Made by a program: the position numbers and the translations under genes. The notes beneath the pieces are model-generated. The model searched no databases and was not told the origin of the DNA. It was given only the letters and a program-made list of their open reading frames with translations. Source: QHXW01 sp035297145 (GTDB lineage: Bacteria; Acidobacteriota; Terriglobia; Bryobacterales; Bryobacteraceae). From it: a stretch of DNA of 64,000 nt. The DNA lies in contig DATGZN010000066.1 of the NCBI GenBank assembly GCA_035297145.1, positions 1-64,000 of the forward strand. The letters are read 5' to 3'. This document shows, one piece after another, positions 50,810-59,232 of the stretch; position 1 is the first letter of the stretch; the number at the start of each line of letters is the position of its first letter.

Positions 50810-50949
50810 GCAATTCGGGCAATTCGGGGACAGGCTACGAAACCCCGAAATAGGCCGCCATCGGTTCGCGACGATTGCTGGCGTCAGTGTTTCGAGGCCG
50901 GCCCCGAGTTTGGGGGTTTCGTAGCCTGTCCCCGAATTGCGCGAATTGC
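50810..50949. repeat. 140-bp palindromic element with 37-bp arms (REP/MITE-like)
   Basis: The left arm (50810-50846) and right arm (50912-50949) are inverted repeats matching at 36 of 37 positions (core GGGGACAGGCTACGAAACCCC). The central region is 65 bp. The outer GCAATTCG is doubled in both arms. The same sequence in a variant form is at 11269-11361. Its right end lies about 14 bp before the dapF start. GGGGACAG-type termini are typical of repeats moved by RAYT (Y1) transposases. Confidence 0.8.
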
Positions 50950-50963
50950 GACGGACTGACAAA

Positions 50964-51764
50964 TTGAAGATTCCCTATCTCAAAGCGCACGGCGCCAAGA
51001 ATGATTTCCTGCTGACTCCGGTCGCGGCAGTACCTCGCGGCGTGACCATGCCGGACGTCGCGCGCGCCATTTGCGATCGCCATACGGGCGTGGGGGCCGA
51101 CGGATGGCTGCACGTCGGTCCGGGCGATTCCGAAGCCGACGGCGAGATCCATCTTTACAACGCGGATGGCAGCGTGGCCGAAATCTCGGGCAACGGCACA
51201 AGATGCGCGGCGGCGTTTCTGATTTACCGTGGCCTCAAGGCTTCGGAAGTCCGCATCCGCACGGGTGCGGGGGTCAAACATCTGCGGCTGGTTGAGCGCG
51301 CGGGCCTTCGTTTCACTTTTGAAATGAACATGGGGGCTCCGGAGATCCGCTCGGCAAGTTTTTCGCTCCGGCTGGCGGCGGGCCCTAGGGAAGTCACGCT
51401 GGTTTGGGTAGGAAACCCACAGTGCGCCGTGCCTGTGGAAAATTTCGATTTCGACTGGCACAAGATGGGGGCGGAAATCGAATCGCACCCGCATTTTCCG
51501 AATCGAACCAACGTATCATTCTTCCGGGCAGTGGATCGGCACACCATCGAAGTCGTTTTTTATGAACGCGGTGCGGGTGAGACGTGGAGTTCCGGGACGG
51601 GGTCGACCGGCGCCGTCGCCGCCGCCATTGTGCGTGGATTGGTAGAAAGCCCGGTGACGGTGAGAACCCCTGCCGGGCCGCTCGAAATCAGGGGAAATCC
51701 CGATTTGTTCCTGGTGGGGCCGGCTGAGATCCTAGCGACAGGCGAGTTCTATCTGGGAGAATAG
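50964..51764 (+). CDS. dapF: diaminopimelate epimerase homologue
   Basis: 266 aa. It should convert LL- to meso-diaminopimelate for lysine and peptidoglycan. GAKNDFLLTPV, ICDRHTGVGADGWLHVG, LYNADGSVAEISGNGTRCAAAF and EVVFYERGAGET are family motifs, and the first catalytic Cys is C81. In the second motif the usual ACGTG reads S-S-G-T-G, so the partner Cys is Ser (S210). TTG at 50964 is the likely start, because no ATG exists upstream in frame after the palindrome. Confidence 0.85.
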   Translation: MKIPYLKAHGAKNDFLLTPVAAVPRGVTMPDVARAICDRHTGVGADGWLHVGPGDSEADGEIHLYNADGSVAEISGNGTRCAAAFLIYRGLKASEVRIRTGAGVKHLRLVERAGLRFTFEMNMGAPEIRSASFSLRLAAGPREVTLVWVGNPQCAVPVENFDFDWHKMGAEIESHPHFPNRTNVSFFRAVDRHTIEVVFYERGAGETWSSGTGSTGAVAAAIVRGLVESPVTVRTPAGPLEIRGNPDLFLVGPAEILATGEFYLGE

Positions 51765-51770
51765 GCAGGA

Positions 51771-53096
51771 ATGAGCACCACACAACTGGAAACGCTCGGG
51801 ACGGCCCGGGTTCTGCAGGAAAAGATTCGCACGCGCCAGGCGAAGGTAGGAATCGCCGGCTTGGGCTATGTGGGGCTGCCGCTGGCAGTTGAATTCGCCA
51901 AGGCGGGGTTTGAGGTGACCGGAATCGATTTGAGCGATTCCAAGGTCGCGCGGATCAATGCGTGCGATTCGTATGTGGGCGACGTTCCCAACGCAATTCT
52001 GGGCCCACTAGTGAAGTCGGGGAAGCTGAAGGCGACGTCGGATTTCTCGGTAATTCGTGATCTGGATACGGTGAACATCTGCGTCCCGACACCGTTGCGC
52101 AAGACTAAAGATCCGGATATGAGCTTCATCGTTTCCGCATGCGGGGAAATTGCGAAGTTTTTCCACGCGGGGATGCTGGTAATTCTGGAATCCACCACAT
52201 ACCCGGGCACGACCGATGAGCTGGTGTTGCCCATGCTGGAGCAGGGCGGACTGAAGGCCGGCCAGGACTTCTTCCTGTGCTTTTCGCCGGAACGCGTGGA
52301 TCCGGGCAATCCGAAATACAATACCTCGAACATTCCCAAGGTAGTGGGCGGCGTTACGGCGGCGTGCTCGGAGATGGGCCGCTTGTTCTATGCGCAGGCG
52401 CTGCAGCATGTGGTGGCGGTGAGCTCCACGCAGGTCGCCGAAATGGTGAAATTACTGGAAAATACGTTCCGGATGATCAACATTGGCCTGGCGAACGAGA
52501 TGGCCCTGATGTGCGACCGGATGGGGATTAACGTGTGGGAAGTGATTGAAGCGGCTGCCACCAAGCCGTTCGGCTTTATGCCCTTCTTTCCGGGGCCGGG
52601 GCTGGGCGGGCACTGCATCCCGATCGATCCGTTTTATCTCTCCTGGAAGACCAAGCAGGCGGGCATCGAGGCGCGCTTTATCGAGCTGGCCGGTTATATC
52701 AACGGCCAGATGCCGCATTTTGTGGTGGATAAGATTCAGAATGCACTGAATGAGCACACCAAACCGGTAAAGGGTTCGCATATCCACATTCTGGGCGTGG
52801 CTTACAAGAAGAATATCGAGGACGTGCGCGAATCGCCGGCGCTGGATATCATGCTGCTGCTGAAGCGGCGCGGCGCGCGGCTGACATTCTCCGATCCGCA
52901 CGTGCCGCGGCTCGAGCTGGAGGGAGAGCAACTGAAGTCGGGAGACACGAGCCTAGTGGCGTCGGCGGATTGCACCGTGATAGTGACCGATCATTCGGCT
53001 TTTGACTACCGGAAGATTGCCGATGAGGCCAAGCTGATCGTCGACACGCGGAACGCGTTCAAGGGAATTTCGTCTCCCAAGATAGTCCGGCTGTAG
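51771..53096 (+). CDS. nucleotide-sugar dehydrogenase (UDP-ManNAc/UDP-GlcNAc 6-dehydrogenase type)
   Basis: 441 aa. It oxidises a UDP-hexose(amine) C6 to a uronic acid using NAD. The Rossmann loop is GIAGLGYVGLPLAVEF, and the mid-helix pattern is EMVKLLENTFRMINIGLANE. The catalytic Cys is C282 in GLGGHCIPIDPFYL, followed by GVAYKKNIEDVRESPALDI. The latter features favour the WbpA/WecC-like group over UDP-glucose dehydrogenase. It suggests exopolysaccharide or O-antigen synthesis. A terminator follows at 53129-53170. Confidence 0.93.
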   Translation: MSTTQLETLGTARVLQEKIRTRQAKVGIAGLGYVGLPLAVEFAKAGFEVTGIDLSDSKVARINACDSYVGDVPNAILGPLVKSGKLKATSDFSVIRDLDTVNICVPTPLRKTKDPDMSFIVSACGEIAKFFHAGMLVILESTTYPGTTDELVLPMLEQGGLKAGQDFFLCFSPERVDPGNPKYNTSNIPKVVGGVTAACSEMGRLFYAQALQHVVAVSSTQVAEMVKLLENTFRMINIGLANEMALMCDRMGINVWEVIEAAATKPFGFMPFFPGPGLGGHCIPIDPFYLSWKTKQAGIEARFIELAGYINGQMPHFVVDKIQNALNEHTKPVKGSHIHILGVAYKKNIEDVRESPALDIMLLLKRRGARLTFSDPHVPRLELEGEQLKSGDTSLVASADCTVIVTDHSAFDYRKIADEAKLIVDTRNAFKGISSPKIVRL

Positions 53097-53128
53097 CAAA
53101 ATCCTACGTAACCTTCGAGCCGCTTGAG

Positions 53129-53170
53129 ACCGCCGACGCGGGTATGCGTTGGCGGTGTAATTTCTGTTTT
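53129..53170 (+). terminator. rho-independent-like terminator after the dehydrogenase
   Basis: ACCGCCGACGC (53129-53139) pairs with GCGTTGGCGGT (53146-53156) with a single G-U/mismatch position and a 6-nt loop. It is followed by GTAATTTCTGTTTT. Confidence 0.6.
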
Positions 53171-53305
53171 CGCCGTCATGAAAAGCTGTTAATCTATTGG
53201 AGATCCTCTTAATCGCGCCGAAAATCATGCGATCTGACTGGCCCAAATACGCACTGTTGAAAACCAAAAATAAACGGCCGGCAAGCCGCGAAAGCGGAGT
53301 GAATT

Positions 53306-53722
53306 ATGACGATAAGAGGTACGTTTTCGGACCGGAGCGGGACCGAGCGTGCCACCATTCTGGTGGTTGACGATGAAGAAGCCATTCGGCGGATGATCGA
53401 AAAGATGCTATGGAACAGTGGCTACACTGTCCTGAAGGCATCCAGCGCGGTTGAGGCGCTGTCCGTTTGTGAGGAAAGTAGCGCAGCTTTAGATCTAGTC
53501 GTGACCGATGTTGCCATGCCTGGCATGAACGGTTTCGATCTGGCGGAGCGGATTTCGGAGCGGTGGCCCACCATCCGAATTCTGTTCATGTCGGGGTGCG
53601 CCAATGACCTCAGCGTTCGCCGACAACTTTACGAGCGGCCGCTGCTGCCCAAGCCATTTACGCGCGACGAACTGGCCCACAAGGTTCGGGAACTTCTGAC
53701 GCCGGCGCCGTCCAGCGGCTAG
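53306..53722 (+). CDS. single-domain response regulator (CheY-like receiver)
   Basis: 138 aa with only a receiver domain. Acidic pocket VVDDEE, phospho-acceptor D68 (VVTDVAMPG), S96 (LFMSG) and K116 (LLPKPF) are all present. The N-terminal 15 residues are Arg/Ser-rich. There is no output domain, so it must act through a partner. GGAG lies about 8 nt before the ATG. No histidine kinase is nearby; the next gene is the FecR-domain protein. Confidence 0.9.
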   Translation: MTIRGTFSDRSGTERATILVVDDEEAIRRMIEKMLWNSGYTVLKASSAVEALSVCEESSAALDLVVTDVAMPGMNGFDLAERISERWPTIRILFMSGCANDLSVRRQLYERPLLPKPFTRDELAHKVRELLTPAPSSG

Positions 53723-53796
53723 CTGCAAATAACTGCTTGAACGGGCAGAAGTTTACAAGTGTGGCCGTTCAGAAGCGTTAAGCCTGATGTATCCCA

Positions 53797-53825
53797 TTGA
53801 CACGTCTCTAATAGAGGAGCATTAT
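53797..53825 (+). promoter_or_regulatory. sigma-70-like promoter of the FecR-domain gene
   Basis: TTGACA (53797-53802, perfect -35) and CATTAT (53820-53825, 4/6 matches) with 17-bp spacing. The start codon is at 53844, so the leader would be very short and the ribosome site (GAGG) would lie close to the mRNA 5' end. Confidence 0.45.
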
Positions 53826-53843
53826 CGAAAGTGAGGTAGCCCC

Positions 53844-54977
53844 ATGAAATCGTTGGTGCGGTTGGCTTTGTGCGTCACGGCGTTGGCGGGCACAACCAGT
53901 TTCGTTGCTTCGGCGCAGACGGTCATTTCGGCGAAGTCTGGAATCATCCACTACGTGGAAGGCCGCGTTTTCCTGAACGATCAGTTGATCGAGAGCAAGT
54001 TCGGCGAGTTTCCGGACGTGAAGGAAAACCAGCAGGTACGCACCGAACAGGGGCGTGTGGAAATTCTGCTCACGCCGGGTGTGTTTCTGCGCCTGGGGGA
54101 GAATAGCGCCATCCGCATGATCACCAACCGGCTCATCGACACACGCGTGGATTTTTTGTCGGGAGAGGCGTTGGTGGAAGCCGACGAAATTCTAAAGGAC
54201 AACGGGATCACGATCGTCTACAAGGACTACGCCGTGCAGCTTCAGAAGAAGGGTGTGTATCACTTTGCTTCTGAAGCGCCGAATCTGCGCGTGCATGAGG
54301 GCGACGCGCTCGTGCAGCTCGATGGCAAGATGCAGGAAGTGAAAGAAGGCCACGCACTGACGATGGACGGCGGGCTGCAGTTAGCGTCATTCGACAAGAA
54401 GAAAGACGTAGACGATTTATACCTGTGGGGGGCACGCCGCTCCGAATACATCTCCATGGCCAATGTGTCGGCGGCCAAGACGGTGGCGGATTCCGGCTCC
54501 TACTGGGGCGCGAGCAGCTGGTATTTTAATCCGTTCTACAACATGTACACGTTCCTGCCCGGGTTTGGATACGGCCTAGGGTCCGGCATGGGTGGTTACT
54601 ACAATCCGTTCGGCTACACATTCTGGAGCCCGTACAACGTTTACGGCTTCATCAACACCTTGCCGTACTACGGTGGGTACTACCCCTACGGGCCCGTAAC
54701 CGGGAGTACCGGTGGCACTGGCAGTCATGTGACACATCCGCCTGCCCGGATTCCGCACGGAATTACACCGGCGGTCGTGGCGATGCGGTCGGTGGCCGCA
54801 GCCAACCACGACGGACGTGTGGCTGTGGGGAGTGGTGGGAGTTTCGGCCACAGCGGTGGTGGTGGCGGCGGATTCAGCTCGGCGGCGTCGACGAGCTCGG
54901 CTTCGTCCACACACGGCTCCGGCATGAGCAGCATGGGCGGCGGTCACGCAGGCGGCGGTGGCGGCGGCCACAAGTAG
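53844..54977 (+). CDS. FecR-domain exported protein with Gly/Ser/His-rich tail
   Basis: 377 aa. A signal peptide (LVRLALCVTALAGTTSFVASA) is followed by a FecR-like beta domain (about 25-190: VEGRVFLNDQLIESKFGEFP, VRTEQGRVEILLTPGVFLRL, VDFLSGEALVEADE). An aromatic/Gly-rich middle (YFNPFYNMYTFLPGFGYGLG) and a low-complexity tail of Gly, Ser and His (GGGHAGGGGGGHK) complete it. Without a FecI-type sigma gene nearby, it is more likely a surface/envelope protein than a true iron regulator. The His-rich end could bind metal. Confidence 0.78.
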   Translation: MKSLVRLALCVTALAGTTSFVASAQTVISAKSGIIHYVEGRVFLNDQLIESKFGEFPDVKENQQVRTEQGRVEILLTPGVFLRLGENSAIRMITNRLIDTRVDFLSGEALVEADEILKDNGITIVYKDYAVQLQKKGVYHFASEAPNLRVHEGDALVQLDGKMQEVKEGHALTMDGGLQLASFDKKKDVDDLYLWGARRSEYISMANVSAAKTVADSGSYWGASSWYFNPFYNMYTFLPGFGYGLGSGMGGYYNPFGYTFWSPYNVYGFINTLPYYGGYYPYGPVTGSTGGTGSHVTHPPARIPHGITPAVVAMRSVAAANHDGRVAVGSGGSFGHSGGGGGGFSSAASTSSASSTHGSGMSSMGGGHAGGGGGGHK

Positions 54978-54981
54978 AACC

Positions 54982-57135
54982 TCACCTCACATTCTTTTCG
55001 AAAAAATCCGTCAGGGTTTCGTAGAGGTGTTTGGTCAAGGGTGCCGACACGTGATGGGTCTTTTGTGTGTATAGCATCAGCTCAAAAGTCTTGCCAGCGC
55101 GCTGGAGCGCGTCCATCATCTGGATGGTGTTCTGAGAGTGCACGTTGTCGTCTTCCAGGTTGTGCACCAGCAGCAACTTGTCCTTTAGGCCGGCAGCGGT
55201 GGTGAGGGCTGAAGCGCGCTCGTAAGCTTCGGCATTTTCCGAAGGCAATCCCATATAGCGCTCGGTATAGATGGTGTCGTAGTTGCGCCAGTGCGTGACC
55301 GGGGCGCCGGCGATTCCGGCACGAAACAAGCCTGGGGCGTGGGTCAGCGTGTACAAGGTCATATAGCCGCCGTAGCTCCAACCAAAGAGTCCCATGTGAG
55401 AAGTGTCGGCGAAGCCGAGCGACTCCAGGTATCGAAAACCTTCTCTTTGGTCCTGCAATTCGTGCTCTCCCATGTCACGGAAGATCACCGACTCCCAGCG
55501 GTGGCCGCGGCCCTTGGAACCACGATTCTCGAGCTGCCAGATGACAAACCCGCGATGAGCCAGGACCTGATCCCATGGCATGCCCGGCCATGAATCCAGC
55601 ACGATTTGAATGCCCGGACCGCCGTAGACCACGACGATGACCGGATATTTCTTCCCAGGCGCGAATCCAGCGGGCTTGATCAGACGTGCATAGAGCACGG
55701 TGCCATCGGCGGCTTTCACTTTGTGAATCTCGGTGGGCAGGATGTCGTACTCGTCCGTTTGTGAGCGGTCGGTATCACGGAACACGGCGGTTTCAGCTCC
55801 ATCTTTGCGATGAATGGCGCGGCGGGGTGGCGAAGTGATGCTCGACGCGGTATCTAGATACAGGCTGCAGTCGGGGTTCAGTGAGACCTCGTGGATTCCG
55901 GATTCCCTGGTGACGCGGCGGCGATGCTTGCCATCCAGGTGGACCGAGTAGAGCTGGCGCTCCAGAGGGCTCTGTTCCGTGGAGGTGAAATATAGCTCGC
56001 CCGCGGCTTCGTCCACGCCCGCGACGTTCTCCACTTCCCAATCGCCTTCGGTCAACTGATGGAGGCGCTTGCCATCGGTGGAATACAGATAGAGATGATG
56101 AAAGCCATCTCGCTCGCTGCCCCACAGAAACCGCTTGCCGTCTTTGAAAAAGCGCAGATCGTCGTTGACATTAATCCAATACGGATCCTCCTCATGCAGC
56201 ACGACGTGGGCGGCGCCAGTGGCGGCGTCGGCGATGAGCAGATCGAGCCGGTTCTGAATGCGATTGAGCTTTTCGACAGCCACGGCGCTGCTATCGGGCA
56301 GCCAGTCGAGGCGCGCCAACAGAGTGTCGCGCGGCTCCCCGAGATCCATCCAGCGTGTTTCGCCGCCGGCCGCGGGAACGATGCCCACGCGCACATCGGC
56401 ATTGGGATCGCCCGCGTGAGGGTAACGCTCGGGCTCGAAGCGCGCGTGCACGGCCAGCGCATCCACCTGGAGAAACAGGGGCTCGCGGCTGACGTCGAGC
56501 TGCAGGAAAGCGATGAACTTTCCGTCGGGCGACCACCAGTATGCGGTGCCGATAGCCAATTCTTCGGGATACACCCAGTCCAGTTCGCCGTTGAGCAGAG
56601 TTGCCGAGCCGTCGCGGGTCAGGCGCACGACTTTGCCGGAGGCGATTTCGAGCGAGTAGAGATCGTGCTCGCGCCGGAAGGAAACGAAACGGCCGCCGGG
56701 TGAGAGCTTGGCATCGCGCTCCACTTCGGTAGTAGCCGTGAGCTGGTCCCACTTGCCGGACTCCACCTGCAGCAGAAATAGGTCACCCGCGGCGGTGATG
56801 AGCATTTCCTTGCCGGAATCAGACCACGAGAAAATCTGCTCAGTGACGTTGCTGTCCTGCCACTCGTGAGCATCCGGCGGCGCGGGCTTAACGGCTTTGG
56901 TTTCGAGCTCGGTAAGATTAACGAGGAGTTTTCTCTGGCCGGACGGGACGTCGTAGAGCCAAAGCTGCTTCTCCTCGAGCCAGGCAAACCGCCGGCTATC
57001 GGGCGCCCATTGAACCGCCTCGAAGCCGGTGATTTTTCGTTCGGCGGTGATAGCGTCGATGGTGACGGGCTTTTTCTGGGCTTGTGCGGCGAGAGCAAAA
57101 AGAGCGGCACAGGCGAGGACAAGGGTTCGGGGCAC
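54982..57135 (-). CDS. secreted dipeptidyl-peptidase IV-type S9 peptidase
   Basis: 717 aa from the GTG at 57135, with signal peptide RTLVLACAALFALAAQA. The N-terminal DPP-IV beta-propeller includes DWVYPEELAIGTAYWWSPDG, the E-E pair that binds the substrate amino end in DPP-IV. The C-terminal alpha/beta hydrolase domain has nucleophile motif GWSYGGYM, an Asp in HNLEDDNVH and the His in KTHHVSA. It probably releases X-Pro dipeptides outside the cytoplasm. Confidence 0.92.
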   Translation of the reverse strand: MPRTLVLACAALFALAAQAQKKPVTIDAITAERKITGFEAVQWAPDSRRFAWLEEKQLWLYDVPSGQRKLLVNLTELETKAVKPAPPDAHEWQDSNVTEQIFSWSDSGKEMLITAAGDLFLLQVESGKWDQLTATTEVERDAKLSPGGRFVSFRREHDLYSLEIASGKVVRLTRDGSATLLNGELDWVYPEELAIGTAYWWSPDGKFIAFLQLDVSREPLFLQVDALAVHARFEPERYPHAGDPNADVRVGIVPAAGGETRWMDLGEPRDTLLARLDWLPDSSAVAVEKLNRIQNRLDLLIADAATGAAHVVLHEEDPYWINVNDDLRFFKDGKRFLWGSERDGFHHLYLYSTDGKRLHQLTEGDWEVENVAGVDEAAGELYFTSTEQSPLERQLYSVHLDGKHRRRVTRESGIHEVSLNPDCSLYLDTASSITSPPRRAIHRKDGAETAVFRDTDRSQTDEYDILPTEIHKVKAADGTVLYARLIKPAGFAPGKKYPVIVVVYGGPGIQIVLDSWPGMPWDQVLAHRGFVIWQLENRGSKGRGHRWESVIFRDMGEHELQDQREGFRYLESLGFADTSHMGLFGWSYGGYMTLYTLTHAPGLFRAGIAGAPVTHWRNYDTIYTERYMGLPSENAEAYERASALTTAAGLKDKLLLVHNLEDDNVHSQNTIQMMDALQRAGKTFELMLYTQKTHHVSAPLTKHLYETLTDFFEKNVR

Positions 57136-57203
57136 AAAGAGATTGTATCGGCCCGTATCGTTTCCTGCCACTAAAGTCTGAGCCGGGCTACCGATCAGGC
57201 AGG

Positions 57204-57611
57204 TCATTCACCGCAATCAAAGGTCAGCTTAGTACCGTTGACTTCGATGGTCATCCGTTTGGGATCCTTCTGGCAGGTGATCTTGTACTTCGTTCCACCC
57301 ACAATGCCAAGCCCAGAGCCGCCTAGTGGACGGAAAGTAATGGTATCCCCACTGGCCTCATACGGCCCGGTGACGGTGACCGGTTGGCGGTCGGCAAAAG
57401 CCAAGCGCAGGGTGAATGTATCCTGGCCAATCAACGGACTGTCGAAGTGAAATTGCGCACTCGTCAGGCCGTGATCAAGAATCTGCACAATCACCGTCTC
57501 GAGTGTCGCATCGCTGCAGCCACATGGCGTGCAACCCGTCAGGCTCACAAGAACAGCTAGTGAAAGAAACAGAACGACCCGGTGCATGATGAACTTACCC
57601 GTCATGAGCAT
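57204..57611 (-). CDS. lipoprotein of unknown function
   Basis: 135 aa. A signal ending in LVSLTGC is a lipobox, so it is predicted to be lipid-anchored. The mature part has CTPCGC at its start, a beta-sandwich-like pattern and a C-terminal Cys (TFDCGE). The start at 57611 has AAAAGGA in front; a shorter start at 57587 is possible. Its 3' end overlaps a longer possible frame of the DPP-IV gene but not its likely start. Confidence 0.65.
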   Translation of the reverse strand: MLMTGKFIMHRVVLFLSLAVLVSLTGCTPCGCSDATLETVIVQILDHGLTSAQFHFDSPLIGQDTFTLRLAFADRQPVTVTGPYEASGDTITFRPLGGSGLGIVGGTKYKITCQKDPKRMTIEVNGTKLTFDCGE

Positions 57612-57780
57612 GTTCCTTTTCCACAGCTTGGTGATTCAGAATATCCGCGCGTTGCACTACCTGATCAGATGCAATCAGTTGCAATCACTATATTATATCT
57701 ACCTGATTTGACGCAGCACTCACTCGTTATTGCTAGCATGGACGGGGGAAATTCAGAGACGGCCTGAGAAAGGAGTTCCC

Positions 57781-58827
57781 ATGACCGCCAAGAAAAAACC
57801 AGAAACTGCAAAGCGAGCCACACGCGGCGGGGGAAAGCCCGGACTGCGGTTTTATCAGTTGGACATTGACTTCGATGATCGACGAATACGGTACTCCACT
57901 TGGGGGAGTGTGCAACTCCGGTTCGTGGGCCGTAAGGAGATCATTTATTTCAATCTGGCGGTCGAGGGGACGTGGGCGGTACGGAATGTCCCGGTCCTGA
58001 GCCGGGAGGGACCAGGGAAACGGCAGGAGACTTGGTTCTCGTTTCCGCTCGGAAACCGCGAAGGCGAACGAGTCCGAAAAGTGGAGTACGGATACTCGCT
58101 GACAGGACGCCCGACCGGCAAGATGCCGCCCATGACGGCGAATGCGGCAGTGACCCAGCGTCTTTACCGGCTCCGCCGAGGGACAGGTGGTCCTCGAGAG
58201 CGCCCACAGGGAATTACTCCCCAATCTCCAAAGCCGGTCGAGGGTGGTGAAGTGAAGGGTCCGAAGGCAACTCACGACGGCTTTCCGAACCAGCCGTGCG
58301 GTCCCAATGAGTGTGTCCCCACGGCGATCTCAAACAGTCTGAAGTTCCTGAACAAAAAGCATAAGCTTGACATCCCAGACGATGACATCTCGATCGACAA
58401 GCTCAAGAAGCCGACCGGCTGGCACAAGCAAGATGGTTGCCCGGACGGCTGGGAGGATGGAAAGAAAGACTACGTGGACAGTGAGAACAAGAAGACAGGC
58501 AAAAAGAAATGGCCTGTCGACACGACCGTTCCGAATCAACCAACGCAGTACGCACAAAAGATTTACGACGCCATACGCCGGGGTTGCGATGTCGAGATCA
58601 TCGCCAATGGTCACTGCGTGGCGGTGACGGGCGCCCAAGAACTCAAGAACGGATGGTATACCCTCGACCTGACTCACGATTCCAAGCAGCAAAAGAAGAA
58701 AGGCGAAGGAATTACCGAGACTGTCACGTACAATCCAAAGACCAATACCGTGCTCGCTGGCTCATCTTGGATTACCAACCAGAAACTTCTGTTGGTGGTG
58801 ATCGAGTGTCCTAAGAAAAAGCCTTGA
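57781..58827 (+). CDS. putative papain-fold (C39-like) cysteine peptidase-type protein
   Basis: 348 aa, no signal peptide, start behind AGGAG. Residues about 20-130 form an unrecognised beta-rich domain (YQLDIDFDDRRIRYSTWGSV). The C-terminal half has PNQPCGPNECVPTAISNSL, where Q171 and C178 resemble the oxyanion Gln/nucleophile Cys of C39 peptidases, and NGHCVAVTGA, where H278 fits the catalytic His. D296 (YTLDLTHD) is the third candidate. Family membership is inferred from this pattern only. Confidence 0.6.
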   Translation: MTAKKKPETAKRATRGGGKPGLRFYQLDIDFDDRRIRYSTWGSVQLRFVGRKEIIYFNLAVEGTWAVRNVPVLSREGPGKRQETWFSFPLGNREGERVRKVEYGYSLTGRPTGKMPPMTANAAVTQRLYRLRRGTGGPRERPQGITPQSPKPVEGGEVKGPKATHDGFPNQPCGPNECVPTAISNSLKFLNKKHKLDIPDDDISIDKLKKPTGWHKQDGCPDGWEDGKKDYVDSENKKTGKKKWPVDTTVPNQPTQYAQKIYDAIRRGCDVEIIANGHCVAVTGAQELKNGWYTLDLTHDSKQQKKKGEGITETVTYNPKTNTVLAGSSWITNQKLLLVVIECPKKKP

Positions 58828-58888
58828 TCGGCGGCATGAAGAACTAAGCTCGAATTGAGCGGCTCGTCGCCGCAAAAGGAGATTTGAA

Positions 58889-59191
58889 ATGCTGACACTT
58901 GGTCTGTTTGTCCGGCTGGAGGCGAAACCCGGCAAGGAACAGGAGCTAGCCGCGTTCCTGATGCAGGGCCTCCAGCTCGCCAATCAGGAGACAACGACCC
59001 CACTGTGGTTTGCGCTGCGAATTGGGCCGGCCACGTTTGCCATATTCGATGCATTTTCTGATGAAGCAGGACGGCAGAATCATCTCAACGGGCCCATTGC
59101 CAAGGCTCTCATGGCGCAGGCTCCGAACCTATTGGCCGCGGCTCCGGTGATCGAGCGGGTAGACGTATTGGGCGCTAAACTTCCTAAATAG
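58889..59191 (+). CDS. ABM-domain (antibiotic biosynthesis monooxygenase-like) protein
   Basis: 100 aa, dimeric alpha/beta-barrel type. LGLFVRLEAKPGKEQELAAF and IFDAFSDEAGRQNHLNGPIA follow the ABM/YgiN pattern. Members range from quinone monooxygenases to haem-degrading proteins and many have no known activity. AAAGGAG precedes the ATG. It lies 61 bp after the C39-like gene. Confidence 0.8.
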   Translation: MLTLGLFVRLEAKPGKEQELAAFLMQGLQLANQETTTPLWFALRIGPATFAIFDAFSDEAGRQNHLNGPIAKALMAQAPNLLAAAPVIERVDVLGAKLPK

Positions 59192-59232
59192 AGCGACGCG
59201 GCCGTGCCGCAGGGCGGAAGGAGGATTCGAGT

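Noticed and set aside
57707..57729. TTGACG ... TGCTAG as promoter of the C39-like gene
   Set aside because: The -35 is good, but the -10 matches only two of six positions.
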